From Nitrosococcus watsonii C-113 (lineage in GTDB: Bacteria; Pseudomonadota; Gammaproteobacteria; Nitrosococcales; Nitrosococcaceae), in NCBI RefSeq assembly GCF_000143085.1, contig NC_014315.1, positions 2,262,001-2,326,000 of the forward strand: a stretch of DNA of 64,000 nt, read 5' to 3'. Below are positions 17,741 to 27,003 of the stretch, one piece after another; the first letter of the stretch is position 1; every line of letters starts with the position of its first letter. The notes below the pieces were generated by a model, which was not told the DNA's origin, searched no databases, and worked only from the letters and a program-made list of their open reading frames with translations. The translations under genes and the position numbers were made by a program.

Positions 17741-17772
17741 GGGTTTTGCTGGAGCGTAGGTGGGTTAAAATA

Positions 17773-19260
17773 CTAGCCTCGCCGCCAGAGAGTTCCTGCC
17801 GCTGTATCTTCCAAAGTAATGCCTTGGTCCTTCAGTATTCCACGAATGCGGTCCGCCTCAGCCCAGTCTTTGTTTTTACGGGCAACCGTCCGCTGGGCAA
17901 CTAACTGCTCAATGCCGTCATGGGAAAGAACGACTTTTTCAGTGCTAGTCTGAGAAGTTAAGGAAAGACTGGTGGTCTTAGCGGTGTCAGAGACAACAAC
18001 CATCTGGCGAGGATCACGCAGAAATTGCTCAGGCTCATGGGCCAGCAACCCTAAAATGCCACCTAAGGCTCGTAGCAGCACAGCTAAAGATTGCCCCTTC
18101 TCGGTATCGCCACCCTTGCGAGCACGGTTAAGGGCATGGCGGACTTCATTTAACAGGGCCAAGGCTTCGGGAGTATTAAAATCATCGTCCATAGCTTCCC
18201 GGAAGCGTAGGATAAAAGGATCTTCCCCATCGACAAACTCCCAGCTTAATCCTTGCGCGGACGCTCGGTCATCGCCTCTTGGTATTCCCCGTAGCGCCGT
18301 GTATAAGCGGGTCATGGCTGCTTTAGCGGTATCCAGTTGCTGTTTGCTATAATTCAGGGGGCTGCGGTAATGGCTAGAGAGAATAAAATAGCGCAGCACT
18401 TCGGGATGATAGTGCTCCAAAACTTCACGCACGGTGAAAAAATTACCCAAGGACTTGGACATTTTTTCATCATCTAGTCGCACGAAGCCATTGTGCATCC
18501 AATAGTTGACGAACTTACTGCCTGTTGCCGCTTCACTTTGGGCAATCTCGTTCTCATGGTGGGGAAACTGGAGATCCTGGCCGCCCCCATGAATATCAAA
18601 GTGAACCCCTAATTCCTGAATAGACATGGCCGAGCACTCAATGTGCCAACCAGGGCGTCCCGGCCCCCAAGGCGATTCCCATGCGGGCTCATCAGGCTTG
18701 GCGGCTTTCCACAGGACAAAATCCAAGGGATCAGTTTTAGCTTCGTTGACTTGAACTCGCTCACCCGCCCGCAGATCCTCAAGGTGCTTGCCAGAAAGAG
18801 CGCCATAACCCTCAAAATGGCTAACATCGTAGTAGATATCTCCATTTTCTCCTTGATAGGCATAACCTTGCTCTAGCAATTGCCGCACCATAGCCAAGAT
18901 GGCCTCCATGGATTCTGTGGCTCGCGGTTCCCGATCCGGGGGCAATATCTGAAGGCTTGCTTCATCTTCATGCAGAGCCTGAATGTAACGGGCAGTTAGG
19001 GCATGAATACTTTCTCCCTTTTCATTGGCGCGGTGAATGATTTTATCGTCGATATCCGTAATATTCCGCACATACATCACCTCAAAGCCACTGGCTCGTA
19101 AATAGCGAGCCACCACATCAAAGACGACCATAACGCGGGCATGACCCACATGGCATAGATCGTAGACCGTCATGCCGCATACATACATGCGTACCTTGCC
19201 GGACTCAATGGGAATAAATTCCTCTTTCTTCCGGGTTAAACTGTTATAGATACGCAACAT
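17773..19260 (-). CDS. cysS: Cysteinyl-tRNA synthetase
   Basis: A 495-residue class I synthetase charging tRNA-Cys. It has the zinc Cys in [18 protein letters not shown] with the HIGH-like HVGH, the second zinc cluster with GWHIECSAM and [11 protein letters not shown], and [10 protein letters not shown] near residue 270. It is longer than the common ~460 residues because of a Ser/Thr-rich insertion (about residues 415-445, [19 protein letters not shown]) between the helical anticodon-stem domain and the C-terminal helices. It follows gltX by 19 bases on the same strand and is probably co-transcribed with it. Confidence 0.97.
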   Translation of the reverse strand: MLRIYNSLTRKKEEFIPIESGKVRMYVCGMTVYDLCHVGHARVMVVFDVVARYLRASGFEVMYVRNITDIDDKIIHRANEKGESIHALTARYIQALHEDEASLQILPPDREPRATESMEAILAMVRQLLEQGYAYQGENGDIYYDVSHFEGYGALSGKHLEDLRAGERVQVNEAKTDPLDFVLWKAAKPDEPAWESPWGPGRPGWHIECSAMSIQELGVHFDIHGGGQDLQFPHHENEIAQSEAATGSKFVNYWMHNGFVRLDDEKMSKSLGNFFTVREVLEHYHPEVLRYFILSSHYRSPLNYSKQQLDTAKAAMTRLYTALRGIPRGDDRASAQGLSWEFVDGEDPFILRFREAMDDDFNTPEALALLNEVRHALNRARKGGDTEKGQSLAVLLRALGGILGLLAHEPEQFLRDPRQMVVVSDTAKTTSLSLTSQTSTEKVVLSHDGIEQLVAQRTVARKNKDWAEADRIRGILKDQGITLEDTAAGTLWRRG

Positions 19261-19279
19261 AAAACGGATTCCCGAAATT

Positions 19280-20698
19280 TTAATAAGATTGGTGTAGGCA
19301 GTTTTGGAGTCGCTGACGGGCCTGCACTGCCCCCATCAAAGGGAGTAAGCGAGCCAACTCTGGACCGTCTAACTCGCCAGTGAAGGCTGCCCGCAAAGGG
19401 AGAAAAAGCAACCGGCCCTTTGCACCCGTAGTTTGCTTGAGTTGAGCGGTGAGCGCTTTAAAATCGGTACCACAATCGTCAATAGCGGCTAATGCCTGGG
19501 TAAAGAATTGGGCGCCCGCTTCATGGATGATGGGTAAGACGCCGTCCTCGAGCACAAGCTCTTCGCTAAATAATATTTTCGCCCAATGAAGGGCATCTTC
19601 AGGCAAAACCACGTTAGGCCGGACGGCTTCGATAAAATCCTGGTATTTATCGACTGGTACCCGAGAAGCAGTTACCGGCGCCAGCCACCGCCCCAAGGTA
19701 TCAAGCTCGCAGCGAGCTAGGGCCTCCCGTTGCCAGTGATGAAGTTGCTGTGGATCGAAGCGTGCCGGTGCCCTCCCCAGCCGCGCCAAGTCGAATTGAG
19801 CAGCCAGAGTATCCAAATCGAGAAAGCCGCTATCTTCATAATGATGACCTAGCCGGGCCAGATAATTACATAAGGCTTCTGGTAAATAGCCTGCTTCCCG
19901 TAATTCCCGAACGCTGCGACTCCCGTGGCGCTTGGAAAGAGGAGCACCGTCGCGGCTCACGATCATGGCAATGTGTCCATAGCGAGGTATCGGCAGATCC
20001 AAGGCCTGGAGTAACAGGATTTGACGCGGAGTGTTGGTCAGATGATCCTCGCCCCGCAGAACATGGGTCACTCCCATCAGGGCATCGTCTAGAGCATTGC
20101 TAAAGAAGAAGGCAGGTGAACCATCCGTACGGCGGATAATAAAATCACCGATATCTCCCGCCGCAAAACGCTGGGGGCCCCGTACCAAATCCTCAAACTC
20201 AATTGTGGTAAGGGACGGTACACGAAAGCGCAGAGCGGACTTAAAGCCTGCCGCTAATTTACTTTCTACTTCATCAGGACTGAGTCGAGCGCAAGTTCCC
20301 GGATAGCGGGGGGCTTGACCCGCAGCCAACTGCCGTTTACGCACCCGCTCAAGCTCTTCTTGGGAACAAAAACAAGGATAGGCTAATTTTTCAGCTTCTA
20401 AACGCTGAAAATTAGTTTGGTAAACAATACTCCGCTGAGATTGCCGGTAAGGTCCCGCTTCTCCCCCTGCTTTCGGCCCCTCTTGCCATTCTAGGGCTAA
20501 CCAGCGCAGATCTTCCATCAACGCCACCACATATTCCTCGCTGCTCCGTTCCTGATCTGTATCTTCAATCCGCAGCAGAAATAGGCCACGGCTACGGCGG
20601 GCCAGCAGGGCATTAAACAAGGCGGTACGTATATTTCCCAGATGCAAAAGTCCACTGGGGCTCGGAGCAAAACGGGTCTTAAGCGCGGTTTTATTCAT
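19280..20698 (-). CDS. gltX: Glutamyl-tRNA synthetase
   Basis: A 472-residue class I synthetase. [21 protein letters not shown] gives the HIGH-type motif (HLGN) near residue 20, a zinc-like Cys cluster is at [10 protein letters not shown], and the KMSKS equivalent is LSKRHGSRS near 255. The C-terminal helical anticodon-binding part is complete. It is the first gene of a gltX-cysS pair. The 146-base spacer before it, shared with ppiA, should contain divergent promoters. It could be a discriminating or non-discriminating enzyme; sequence alone does not tell me. Confidence 0.97.
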   Translation of the reverse strand: MNKTALKTRFAPSPSGLLHLGNIRTALFNALLARRSRGLFLLRIEDTDQERSSEEYVVALMEDLRWLALEWQEGPKAGGEAGPYRQSQRSIVYQTNFQRLEAEKLAYPCFCSQEELERVRKRQLAAGQAPRYPGTCARLSPDEVESKLAAGFKSALRFRVPSLTTIEFEDLVRGPQRFAAGDIGDFIIRRTDGSPAFFFSNALDDALMGVTHVLRGEDHLTNTPRQILLLQALDLPIPRYGHIAMIVSRDGAPLSKRHGSRSVRELREAGYLPEALCNYLARLGHHYEDSGFLDLDTLAAQFDLARLGRAPARFDPQQLHHWQREALARCELDTLGRWLAPVTASRVPVDKYQDFIEAVRPNVVLPEDALHWAKILFSEELVLEDGVLPIIHEAGAQFFTQALAAIDDCGTDFKALTAQLKQTTGAKGRLLFLPLRAAFTGELDGPELARLLPLMGAVQARQRLQNCLHQSY

Positions 20699-20844
20699 GG
20701 CTTAGCATAATAATAGAAAAATCAGCTAGTCACAAAAATTACTGGCTTAGACTTTTGCTCGTTATAACGGTATTCACGTAATATAGCCATTTTCAGAAAT
20801 CTCATTGATAATTCTTAAACTCAATATAAAATAGGTCTATATTT

Positions 20845-21444
20845 ATGCACGCTTCCCCAAAAACACTTACTCTCCTTCTACTTGGCATATTTAGCTTCGC
20901 GGCCGAAGCGGGCGGTGGAGCAGCATCTCCAGATCAGCAGCCACGGGTTAAATTACAAACTACCCTGGGTGATATTGTGATCGCACTCAACCCGGAGAAA
21001 GCACCCGTCACCGTAGAAAATTTTCTCCGCTATGTGAACGAAGGCTTCTACAACGGTACTTTATTTCACCGGGTCATTGACAATTTTATGATTCAAGGCG
21101 GCGGCTTCGATACTGATTTTAACTCCAAATCAACCCACGATCCCATCCGGAATGAAGCAGAGAATGGACTTAAGAACGAGGTGGGAGCCATCGCCATGGC
21201 GCGTACCTCTGATCCCCATTCAGCTACCGCTCAATTTTTCATTAACGTCGCCAACAACGCTTCTTTAAACCATCGAAACCAGGATCGCCAAGGCTGGGGT
21301 TATGCGGTTTTTGGCCAGGTTGTCGAAGGTATGGACGTAGTCAATGCCATCAAGAAAGTAAAAACAGGCAGCAAAGGAAATCATAGGGATGTCCCATTAG
21401 AACCTGTTATTATCGAGCAGGCTACCATCGTGGAAAATGGATGA
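20845..21444 (+). CDS. ppiA: Periplasmic cyclophilin-type peptidyl-prolyl isomerase
   Basis: A 199-residue cyclophilin with an N-terminal signal peptide (hydrophobic core [14 protein letters not shown], cleavage expected around residue 23). The isomerase domain contains [20 protein letters not shown], the active-site block [27 protein letters not shown] and [16 protein letters not shown]. It would catalyse proline isomerisation during folding of exported proteins. lpxH follows after 12 bases, so the two are probably one transcript. The export signal points to PpiA rather than cytoplasmic PpiB. TTGATA and TAAAAT spaced by 16 bases occur just upstream but leave a very short leader. Confidence 0.93.
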   Translation: MHASPKTLTLLLLGIFSFAAEAGGGAASPDQQPRVKLQTTLGDIVIALNPEKAPVTVENFLRYVNEGFYNGTLFHRVIDNFMIQGGGFDTDFNSKSTHDPIRNEAENGLKNEVGAIAMARTSDPHSATAQFFINVANNASLNHRNQDRQGWGYAVFGQVVEGMDVVNAIKKVKTGSKGNHRDVPLEPVIIEQATIVENG

Positions 21445-21456
21445 TAGCGAGACTCC

Positions 21457-22209
21457 ATGGCTGTATTTTTCATCTCGGATCTTCATCTCGGAGCAGGCAA
21501 AACTGAGATTCAGTTACGGGCTATCGAGTTCCTCTCCCAGGAGACACCTTATGGAGATGCCCTCTATATCCTAGGTGACCTGTTTGACTATTGGATTGGA
21601 GATGATGCGCCCACAGCGGAGGGTCTAGCCATTATCACGGCCCTCCGCCGCCTGGCAGACGCCGGTGTAACTCTCTATTTTCTTTCTGGAAACCGGGATT
21701 TTCTGGTGGGCCAGATGTTTTCTCAAGCAAGCGGCTGCCAAATTCTGCCCGATCCTACCATCATTGATCTCTACGGTGTCCCTACCCTGTTAATGCACGG
21801 AGATATGCTTTGCACGGACGATGTGGCCTATCAGCGGGCCCGAGCACGGTTACGTCGACCAGCTATTCTCCGAACTTATCTGGCACTGCCAAAGTCCTGG
21901 CGCCACACTATCGCCCGAGGCTTGCGCCGCCAGAGCCAGACCCATATTCAAAACCAGCCCTTAACAATCATGGACGTGAATAAAACTGCGGTTGCAACGG
22001 CCCTCCGAGTTCATGGGGTCAAACAACTCATCCATGGCCATACTCACCGTCCAGCGGTACACCATTTTTCCGTTGACGGCCACCCTAGACAACGGATCGT
22101 CCTTGGCGACTGGGATCACGGGAAGAGCGTCCTTACCTGCACTCCAGAGGGGTTTCATTTTTCCGACTCCCGGATACCAGAACCCCGCTTCAGCCACCTT
22201 CAGGGATGA
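21457..22209 (+). CDS. lpxH: UDP-2,3-diacylglucosamine pyrophosphatase LpxH
   Basis: A 250-residue calcineurin-like metallophosphoesterase that hydrolyses UDP-2,3-diacylglucosamine to lipid X in lipid A synthesis. Metal-ligand motifs are in order: FISDLHLG at the N-terminus, GDLFDYWIGDD near residue 40, SGNRDFLVG near 80, HGDMLCTDD near 113 and HGHTHRPAVH near 193. It acts at the cytoplasmic face of the inner membrane. Its 3' end overlaps the 3' end of dsbC on the other strand by ten bases. Confidence 0.96.
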   Translation: MAVFFISDLHLGAGKTEIQLRAIEFLSQETPYGDALYILGDLFDYWIGDDAPTAEGLAIITALRRLADAGVTLYFLSGNRDFLVGQMFSQASGCQILPDPTIIDLYGVPTLLMHGDMLCTDDVAYQRARARLRRPAILRTYLALPKSWRHTIARGLRRQSQTHIQNQPLTIMDVNKTAVATALRVHGVKQLIHGHTHRPAVHHFSVDGHPRQRIVLGDWDHGKSVLTCTPEGFHFSDSRIPEPRFSHLQG

Positions 22210-22937
22210 GCCGCCACCTTCTGTTCCAGGATATTAACGAGTGCCTGAGGACGAACGAGCCCTGGCAACACCGTACCATCTTCCAGCATCAGAGTTGGCG
22301 TGGCATTAACCCCCAAAGATTGACCGAGTTTAAACTGATCAGCCACGGGATTCTCGCATTTAGCAGTGTTCTCCACTGGCTTTCCCGCCTTGGCTTGAGT
22401 CATTGCCTGATGGGGGTCCTTAGCGCACCATACCTCTACCGCCTTGTCATAGGAAGAAGAGCCAATACCGGCACGGGGAAAAGCAAGATAGCGGATCTTA
22501 AGCCCCAAAGCATTATACTCTTTTATATGCTGATGTAATTGGCGGCAGTAACCGCAATCAATATCCGTAAAGACATTCACCGTGTGTTTTGCCTGCTCGG
22601 GTCCAAACACAATCATATCCTGTTCATCTAGATTGCTGATGGCCGCAGCCCGTATAACCTTGAGCCGCTCCTCGGTCAAATTAGTCCGGGTTGCCAAATC
22701 AACCAACTGTCCTTGCACCATATAACGGCCATCCTGACTTAGATAAAATACTTGCCCCTCCAACACTACCTCATAAATGCCAGGAATAGGCGCCGGCTTG
22801 ATGCTCTGAGGCTCCGTCCCCGGCACCAATTTTTGCAGAGATGCCCGCACCGCTTCAATTTCCTCGTTCCCAAGCGCGGTAAATGAGAGCGTAACCAACC
22901 CCCCCGCCAATAAAAAACCTAGTAATTTCTTTCCCAT
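22200..22937 (-). CDS. dsbC: Thiol:disulfide isomerase DsbC
   Basis: A 245-residue periplasmic protein with a signal peptide (MGKKLLGFLLAGGLVTLSFTALG), an N-terminal dimerisation domain (about 25-85), and a thioredoxin-fold domain with active site DIDCGYCRQLH near residue 127. The cis-Pro is in VNATPTLML. A second pair of cysteines (WCAKDP, KCENPV) matches the structural disulfide of DsbC. It would correct wrong disulfides, recycled by DsbD. AGGACATAACG precedes the ATG. It lies downstream of yajQ and xerD; xerD-dsbC adjacency is also known in enterobacteria. Confidence 0.95.
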   Translation of the reverse strand: MGKKLLGFLLAGGLVTLSFTALGNEEIEAVRASLQKLVPGTEPQSIKPAPIPGIYEVVLEGQVFYLSQDGRYMVQGQLVDLATRTNLTEERLKVIRAAAISNLDEQDMIVFGPEQAKHTVNVFTDIDCGYCRQLHQHIKEYNALGLKIRYLAFPRAGIGSSSYDKAVEVWCAKDPHQAMTQAKAGKPVENTAKCENPVADQFKLGQSLGVNATPTLMLEDGTVLPGLVRPQALVNILEQKVAAHP

Positions 22938-22952
22938 CGTTATGTCCTAATG

Positions 22953-23435
22953 TTAATCACGAAAGTTAATGTACTGCAGTGGTAAATCCAAATCGGCCTC
23001 CCGCAGCAAGGCAATCACTTGCTGTAAATCATCCCGTTTTTTGCCTGAAATTCGCACTTGCTCTCCCTGAATAGCAGCCTGGACCTTGAGCTTACTCTCC
23101 TTAATTATTTTGATGATTTTACGGGCGGCGTCCTTATCAATACCCTGCCGGACTTGAATGGACTGGCGGGCCCGCTTCCCTACGATTTCTGGCTCCTTAG
23201 CTTCTAAACAACCCACATCCACACCCCGCTTAGCAAGCTTAGTATCCAATATGGTTCGCATCTGCTGAAGCTGAAATTCACTCTCAGCGACCAATAGGAG
23301 TTCTTCCTCTGACTCCTCGATGCGAGCCTCGGTTCCACGAAAATCAAAGCGGGTACCGATTTCACGATTAACCTGGTCAATGGCGTTTTGTAATTCATGC
23401 TTGTCAACTTCAGAAACCACGTCGAATGTAGGCAT
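22953..23435 (-). CDS. yajQ: YajQ family nucleotide-binding protein
   Basis: A 160-residue UPF0234/YajQ protein. The opening MPTFDVVSEVDKHELQNAID and the segment GTRFDFRG are the family hallmarks, with a C-terminal DDLQQVIALLREADLDLPLQYINFRD. The start at 23435 is fixed by AAGGAGATCCTTACA immediately upstream; the frame stays open 23 codons further but without that site. YajQ proteins have two ferredoxin-like folds; some bind cyclic di-GMP and act with a LysR-type regulator, others are linked to tRNA or phage transcription. No such partner gene is nearby. Confidence 0.95.
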   Translation of the reverse strand: MPTFDVVSEVDKHELQNAIDQVNREIGTRFDFRGTEARIEESEEELLLVAESEFQLQQMRTILDTKLAKRGVDVGCLEAKEPEIVGKRARQSIQVRQGIDKDAARKIIKIIKESKLKVQAAIQGEQVRISGKKRDDLQQVIALLREADLDLPLQYINFRD

Positions 23436-23516
23436 TGTAAGGATCTCCTTAAACCGAGTAACTCTAAAAAGTTGCAGCAGGGACAGTGGGAAATAAGCAG
23501 CCACATCAAATGCGCT

Positions 23517-24434
23517 TTAGCCGCGCGGATGATGCTGCTGGTGAAGCTGTTGCAAACGAGCCCTAGCCACATGAGTGTAAATTTGTGTAGTCGAAAGGTC
23601 TGCATGCCCAAGCAAAATTTGCACTACCCGCAAATCCGCCCCATGATTTAAAAGGTGAGTGGCAAACGCGTGGCGCAAGGTATGAGGTGAAAGGGTCTTT
23701 TGGATACCAGACTGGCGGGCATAGCGCTTGATCAAGTACCAAAAAGCTTGCCGGCTCATGGCCCCGCCGCGCCGGGTCAGGAATAGTATTTCATTAAGCT
23801 GACCCCTAACTAATCCTGGACGGGCTTCATGGCAATAACGATCAAGCCAGCTCAGCGCGACTTCTCCTAAAGGCACCAGACGCTCTTTATTGCCTTTACC
23901 GCTTAAACGGACTACTCCCTGCCGGGAATTCAATTGAGACAGGGTTAAATTAACTAATTCAGAAACCCGCAACCCGGTAGCATATAAAGTTTCCAACATG
24001 GTTCGATCTCGCAGCCCCAGGCTATCATTAGTCTTGGGGGCGGCTAATAAGGCTTCTACTTCCCCTTCACTCAAAGACTCAGGCAAAAGCCTTCCAAGTC
24101 GGGGAAGCTCCACACGGTCGCTAGGGTCGCTATCGCGGATTTTCTCCCTCATGAGATAACGGTAAAAACGGCGCAGGCTAGAAACTGAGCGGGCAACACT
24201 TCTAGATTTACCACCCCCTTCCAGGCGGTGCGCTAAATAGGCCAGCACATCTTCCCGCTGCGCCCTAATCAGGGCCCGTCCCTGAGAATCCAACCAGCGG
24301 GAAAATCCCTCTAGATCACGGCGATAAGCCGCTAGAGTATTTTCCGCCAATCCCTCTTCTAACCATAAGGTATCCAGAAAACGCTCTAGGTGCTCCTGAT
24401 CGGCTGCGAGGCAGGCCTGTTCGGAGCTTATCAC
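23517..24434 (-). CDS. xerD: Site-specific tyrosine recombinase XerD
   Basis: A 305-residue XerC/D-type recombinase that resolves chromosome dimers at dif. The core-binding domain (TLWLEEGLAENTLAAYRRDL) is followed by the catalytic domain with Arg in LYATGLRVSELVNL, SPHTLRHAFATHLLNHGADLR (His-x-x-Arg), GHADLSTTQIYTHV (His and the Tyr nucleophile). It starts with GTG overlapping the ogt stop (GTGA), so translation is probably coupled. Position next to dsbC and length favour XerD over XerC. It is unrelated to the integrase at 15.4 kb beyond family level. Confidence 0.93.
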   Translation of the reverse strand: MISSEQACLAADQEHLERFLDTLWLEEGLAENTLAAYRRDLEGFSRWLDSQGRALIRAQREDVLAYLAHRLEGGGKSRSVARSVSSLRRFYRYLMREKIRDSDPSDRVELPRLGRLLPESLSEGEVEALLAAPKTNDSLGLRDRTMLETLYATGLRVSELVNLTLSQLNSRQGVVRLSGKGNKERLVPLGEVALSWLDRYCHEARPGLVRGQLNEILFLTRRGGAMSRQAFWYLIKRYARQSGIQKTLSPHTLRHAFATHLLNHGADLRVVQILLGHADLSTTQIYTHVARARLQQLHQQHHPRG

Positions 24435-24910
24435 CTACCCCCCTTTGCCTCATGTCGTAACAACCACGCCTTGATATCCAGGTAAGGTCCTTCCGTAGCA
24501 CCACTATATCCCCCCAAACCTTGGCTGGAAATCACCCGATGGCAAGGGATAAAAATAGGCAAAGGATTAGTGCGGCAGGCAGCCCCTATCGCTCGCGGGC
24601 TGGTTTTTAATTTCTCGGCAAACTTGCCATAGGTAACCGTCGAACCCGGTGGTATAAGACACAACGCATGCCAAACTCGCTTCTGAAATACTGTTCCCTG
24701 TGGCAGGAGAGATAATGTAAACATCACTCTAGGATCGGCAAAATAAGCTTGAAGTTGAGCAAGCGCTGCCCGTGCAGCGGAGTCCAAGGGAAAACATTCT
24801 GGAGTATTAAGCGGCAGAAAATCCAGCCCAATCAAAGTATTTTCAGAAGTAGATAATCCCAACTTACCTAGCGGGGTGGCTACAATCGCCCCATAAACGG
24901 AATGCACCAT
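24431..24910 (-). CDS. ogt: Methylated-DNA-protein-cysteine methyltransferase
   Basis: A ~159-residue O6-alkylguanine DNA alkyltransferase. It has the acceptor-cysteine motif in IPCHRVISSQG, the helix-turn-helix region VWHALCLIPPGSTVTYGKFAEKL, and the Asn hinge in CRTNPLP. One Cys accepts the alkyl group and the protein is used up. I place the start at 24910 because GGGAGGAAGG lies directly upstream; an upstream in-frame start at 24940 would lie inside the rplS terminator hairpin. It overlaps xerD by four bases. No Ada regulatory domain is fused. Confidence 0.93.
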   Translation of the reverse strand: MVHSVYGAIVATPLGKLGLSTSENTLIGLDFLPLNTPECFPLDSAARAALAQLQAYFADPRVMFTLSLLPQGTVFQKRVWHALCLIPPGSTVTYGKFAEKLKTSPRAIGAACRTNPLPIFIPCHRVISSQGLGGYSGATEGPYLDIKAWLLRHEAKGGR

Positions 24911-24929
24911 AGCCTTCCTCCCAAAACCC

Positions 24930-24958
24930 AAAAAAGACACTTCAAATTGAAGTGCCTT
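24930..24958 (-). terminator. Rho-independent terminator of the rpsP-rplS operon
   Basis: On the minus strand AAGGCACTTCAA pairs with the following TTGAAGTGTCTT (one mismatch), and the hairpin ends in six Ts. It lies about 40 bases past the rplS stop and directly in front of the ogt ribosome binding site. Confidence 0.85.
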
Positions 24959-24999
24959 AGCTAGGCTTTATCTTACTTATCTAAATTAACTAACTAACG

Positions 25000-25347
25000 T
25001 TAAATCTTTTCTTTAATGCGAGCCGCCTTGCCTCTCCGCTCCCGCAGATAATAGAGTTTAGCACGGCGCACATCACCCCGGCGTTTAACCAGAATACCTT
25101 CTAAGGTAGGACTATGGGTTTGAAAAACCCGCTCAACCCCTTCCCCATGAGAAATTTTGCGCACGGTAAATGAAGAGTTGAGGCCGCGGTTACGCTTGGC
25201 AATCACAACCCCTTCAAAGGCCTGTAAACGTTCACGAGTGCCCTCCTTCACCCGAACCTGCACCTGAACCGTGTCTCCTGGGCAAAATTCTGGTAAATCC
25301 TGCTTTAGCTGCTCTGCTTCAATTGCCTTAATAATATTATTGCTCAT
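25000..25347 (-). CDS. rplS: 50S ribosomal protein L19
   Basis: A 115-residue L19 with the family pattern: [31 protein letters not shown], then [23 protein letters not shown] and the basic ending [18 protein letters not shown]19 sits at the 30S-50S interface. It is the last gene of rpsP-rimM-trmD-rplS, its start overlapping the trmD stop by four bases, and it is followed by a clear terminator. Confidence 0.98.
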   Translation of the reverse strand: MSNNIIKAIEAEQLKQDLPEFCPGDTVQVQVRVKEGTRERLQAFEGVVIAKRNRGLNSSFTVRKISHGEGVERVFQTHSPTLEGILVKRRGDVRRAKLYYLRERRGKAARIKEKI

Positions 25348-26102
25348 CTCGGTTCCCTATGTTCCGCCTGATATTCCCGAATAAACTCAGCAAGTAAGTG
25401 TTGCTGCTCTAGATCCAATATCCGCCTACTCAATAAATCCGGTCGCTTAAGCCAGGTCCGGCCCAGTGCTTGCTTTAACCGCCAGCGGCGAATAGCTTTA
25501 TGATTGCCGCTTAGTAACACAGGCGGCACTCTATAACCCTCAATTATCTCCGGGCGCGTGTAGTGAGGACAGTCGAGCAAACCATCAACGAAGGAATCTT
25601 GCTGTGCGGACTCCGCTGCACCTAATACACCGGGCAGCAACCGTGCCACACCGTCGATCATCACCATGGCCGCTAGTTCTCCACCGCTCAGGACATAATC
25701 ACCGATGGACCATTCTTCATCGACTTCCATTTCGATAAGACGTTCATCCACCCCTTCGTAGCGGCCTGCCACAAAAAGCAAGGATTCATAGGCAGCTAAT
25801 ATCTCCAATCCCTCTTGATCCAGCCGGCGCCCCTGGGGAGAGAGATATAGAACCCGGCAACCTTTCCCTAACTCGGTGCGTCCCGCGTGAATAGCATCAC
25901 GGAGAGGCTGAATCCCCATCACCATACCAGGCCCCCCACCATAGGGCCGAGCATCTACGGTGCGGTGCCGATCATGAGCGAAGTCTCTTGGATTCCAAAA
26001 GCTTAATGATATTTTCCCTTGTTTTAAGGCACGCCCGACCACCCCGGAGTCCCATAGCGCATCAAACATACCGGGAAACAGGGTGATCACGCCAAAGCGC
26101 AT
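25344..26102 (-). CDS. trmD: tRNA (guanine-37-N1)-methyltransferase TrmD
   Basis: A ~252-residue SPOUT methyltransferase that makes m1G37 in tRNAs and so prevents frameshifting. [15 protein letters not shown] opens the protein, [11 protein letters not shown] is the conserved substrate loop, and [26 protein letters not shown] forms the trefoil-knot SAM site. The ATG at 26102 follows GGAGGGGAG; a TTG two codons upstream is less likely. It is in the conserved ribosomal operon between rimM and rplS. Confidence 0.98.
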   Translation of the reverse strand: MRFGVITLFPGMFDALWDSGVVGRALKQGKISLSFWNPRDFAHDRHRTVDARPYGGGPGMVMGIQPLRDAIHAGRTELGKGCRVLYLSPQGRRLDQEGLEILAAYESLLFVAGRYEGVDERLIEMEVDEEWSIGDYVLSGGELAAMVMIDGVARLLPGVLGAAESAQQDSFVDGLLDCPHYTRPEIIEGYRVPPVLLSGNHKAIRRWRLKQALGRTWLKRPDLLSRRILDLEQQHLLAEFIREYQAEHREPR

Positions 26103-26132
26103 CTTCAACTCCCCTCCCAGGGTACTAAAAAA

Positions 26133-26660
26133 CTAGAAATCCGGATCCCAATCGACAGTCAATAATCCTTGCTGGAGGTCTACTTGCTTAACGATCATTC
26201 CCATCAGGAAGGGGAGTAACCGCTCCCGCTCCCCTCGAACGACAAGTACATCATTGGCTCCCGTCTCCAACAAACGGTCGACCTGGCCAAGTACCTCCCC
26301 TTGCACAGTGATCACCTGCAGCCCAATGAGATCAGCCCAATAATATTCACCTTCTTCGGGAGGGGGCAATTGATTCCGATGAACAGCAATTTCACAACCT
26401 ACCCAGAGAGCCGCCACATCCCGCTCATCAATTCCTTCCAAGGCAACCACAATCCCCTTGCCCTGGACGCGTCCCTTCATTAATCGCCGTGCTTGCCAAG
26501 CTCCATTCTGTCGCAGATACCAAGGTTCATAATCCAGAATATTATCCCGGGATTGGGTATAAGAATAGACTCGAAGCCAACCCTGTACGCCATATAATCC
26601 GGAAATACGCCCGACGAGGACATAGCGCTCATTGTCAGCCGATCCCTGCCCTAGCCCCAT
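26133..26660 (-). CDS. rimM: 16S rRNA processing protein RimM
   Basis: A 175-residue assembly factor for the 30S head. The N-terminal domain shows YVLVGRISGLYGVQGWLRVYSYT and the C-terminal PRC-barrel shows EYYWADLIGLQV, ETGANDVLVVRGERERLLPFL and VDWDPDF at the end. It binds S19 and helps 16S maturation. It lies between rpsP (17 bases away) and trmD in the usual order. Confidence 0.96.
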   Translation of the reverse strand: MGLGQGSADNERYVLVGRISGLYGVQGWLRVYSYTQSRDNILDYEPWYLRQNGAWQARRLMKGRVQGKGIVVALEGIDERDVAALWVGCEIAVHRNQLPPPEEGEYYWADLIGLQVITVQGEVLGQVDRLLETGANDVLVVRGERERLLPFLMGMIVKQVDLQQGLLTVDWDPDF

Positions 26661-26676
26661 TCAATGGAATTTTGTT

Positions 26677-26919
26677 CTAGGCTGAATAAGTTTTAAAGAG
26701 CTGGGCGACCCGCTCGGAAGGCTGAGCCCCCTGAGATAACCAGTAATTAGCCCGCTCCATATCAATTCGCAGAGGGACTTCTCCCCCCGCCGCAATAGGG
26801 TTGAAAAAACCTAATTGTTCAATATAGCGCCCGTCACGCTTATTGCGTTTATCGGCTACCACAATACTATAAAAAGGACGTTTCTTCGCCCCCCCTCTCG
26901 CCAAGCGGATTGTTACCAT
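26677..26919 (-). CDS. rpsP: 30S ribosomal protein S16
   Basis: An 80-residue S16 with the standard opening [25 protein letters not shown] and [12 protein letters not shown]. It is the first gene of the operon rpsP-rimM-trmD-rplS. The 84 bases between it and the ffh stop contain no terminator I can see, so ffh transcripts may read into the operon. Confidence 0.98.
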   Translation of the reverse strand: MVTIRLARGGAKKRPFYSIVVADKRNKRDGRYIEQLGFFNPIAAGGEVPLRIDMERANYWLSQGAQPSERVAQLFKTYSA

Positions 26920-27003
26920 TGCGCTTCTTGCCTCGTTACACTTTATCTTTACTAAAAAATCAACGGATTTTACGCGAAATTACTAAGCTTGAGAAGCGTG
27001 GGC

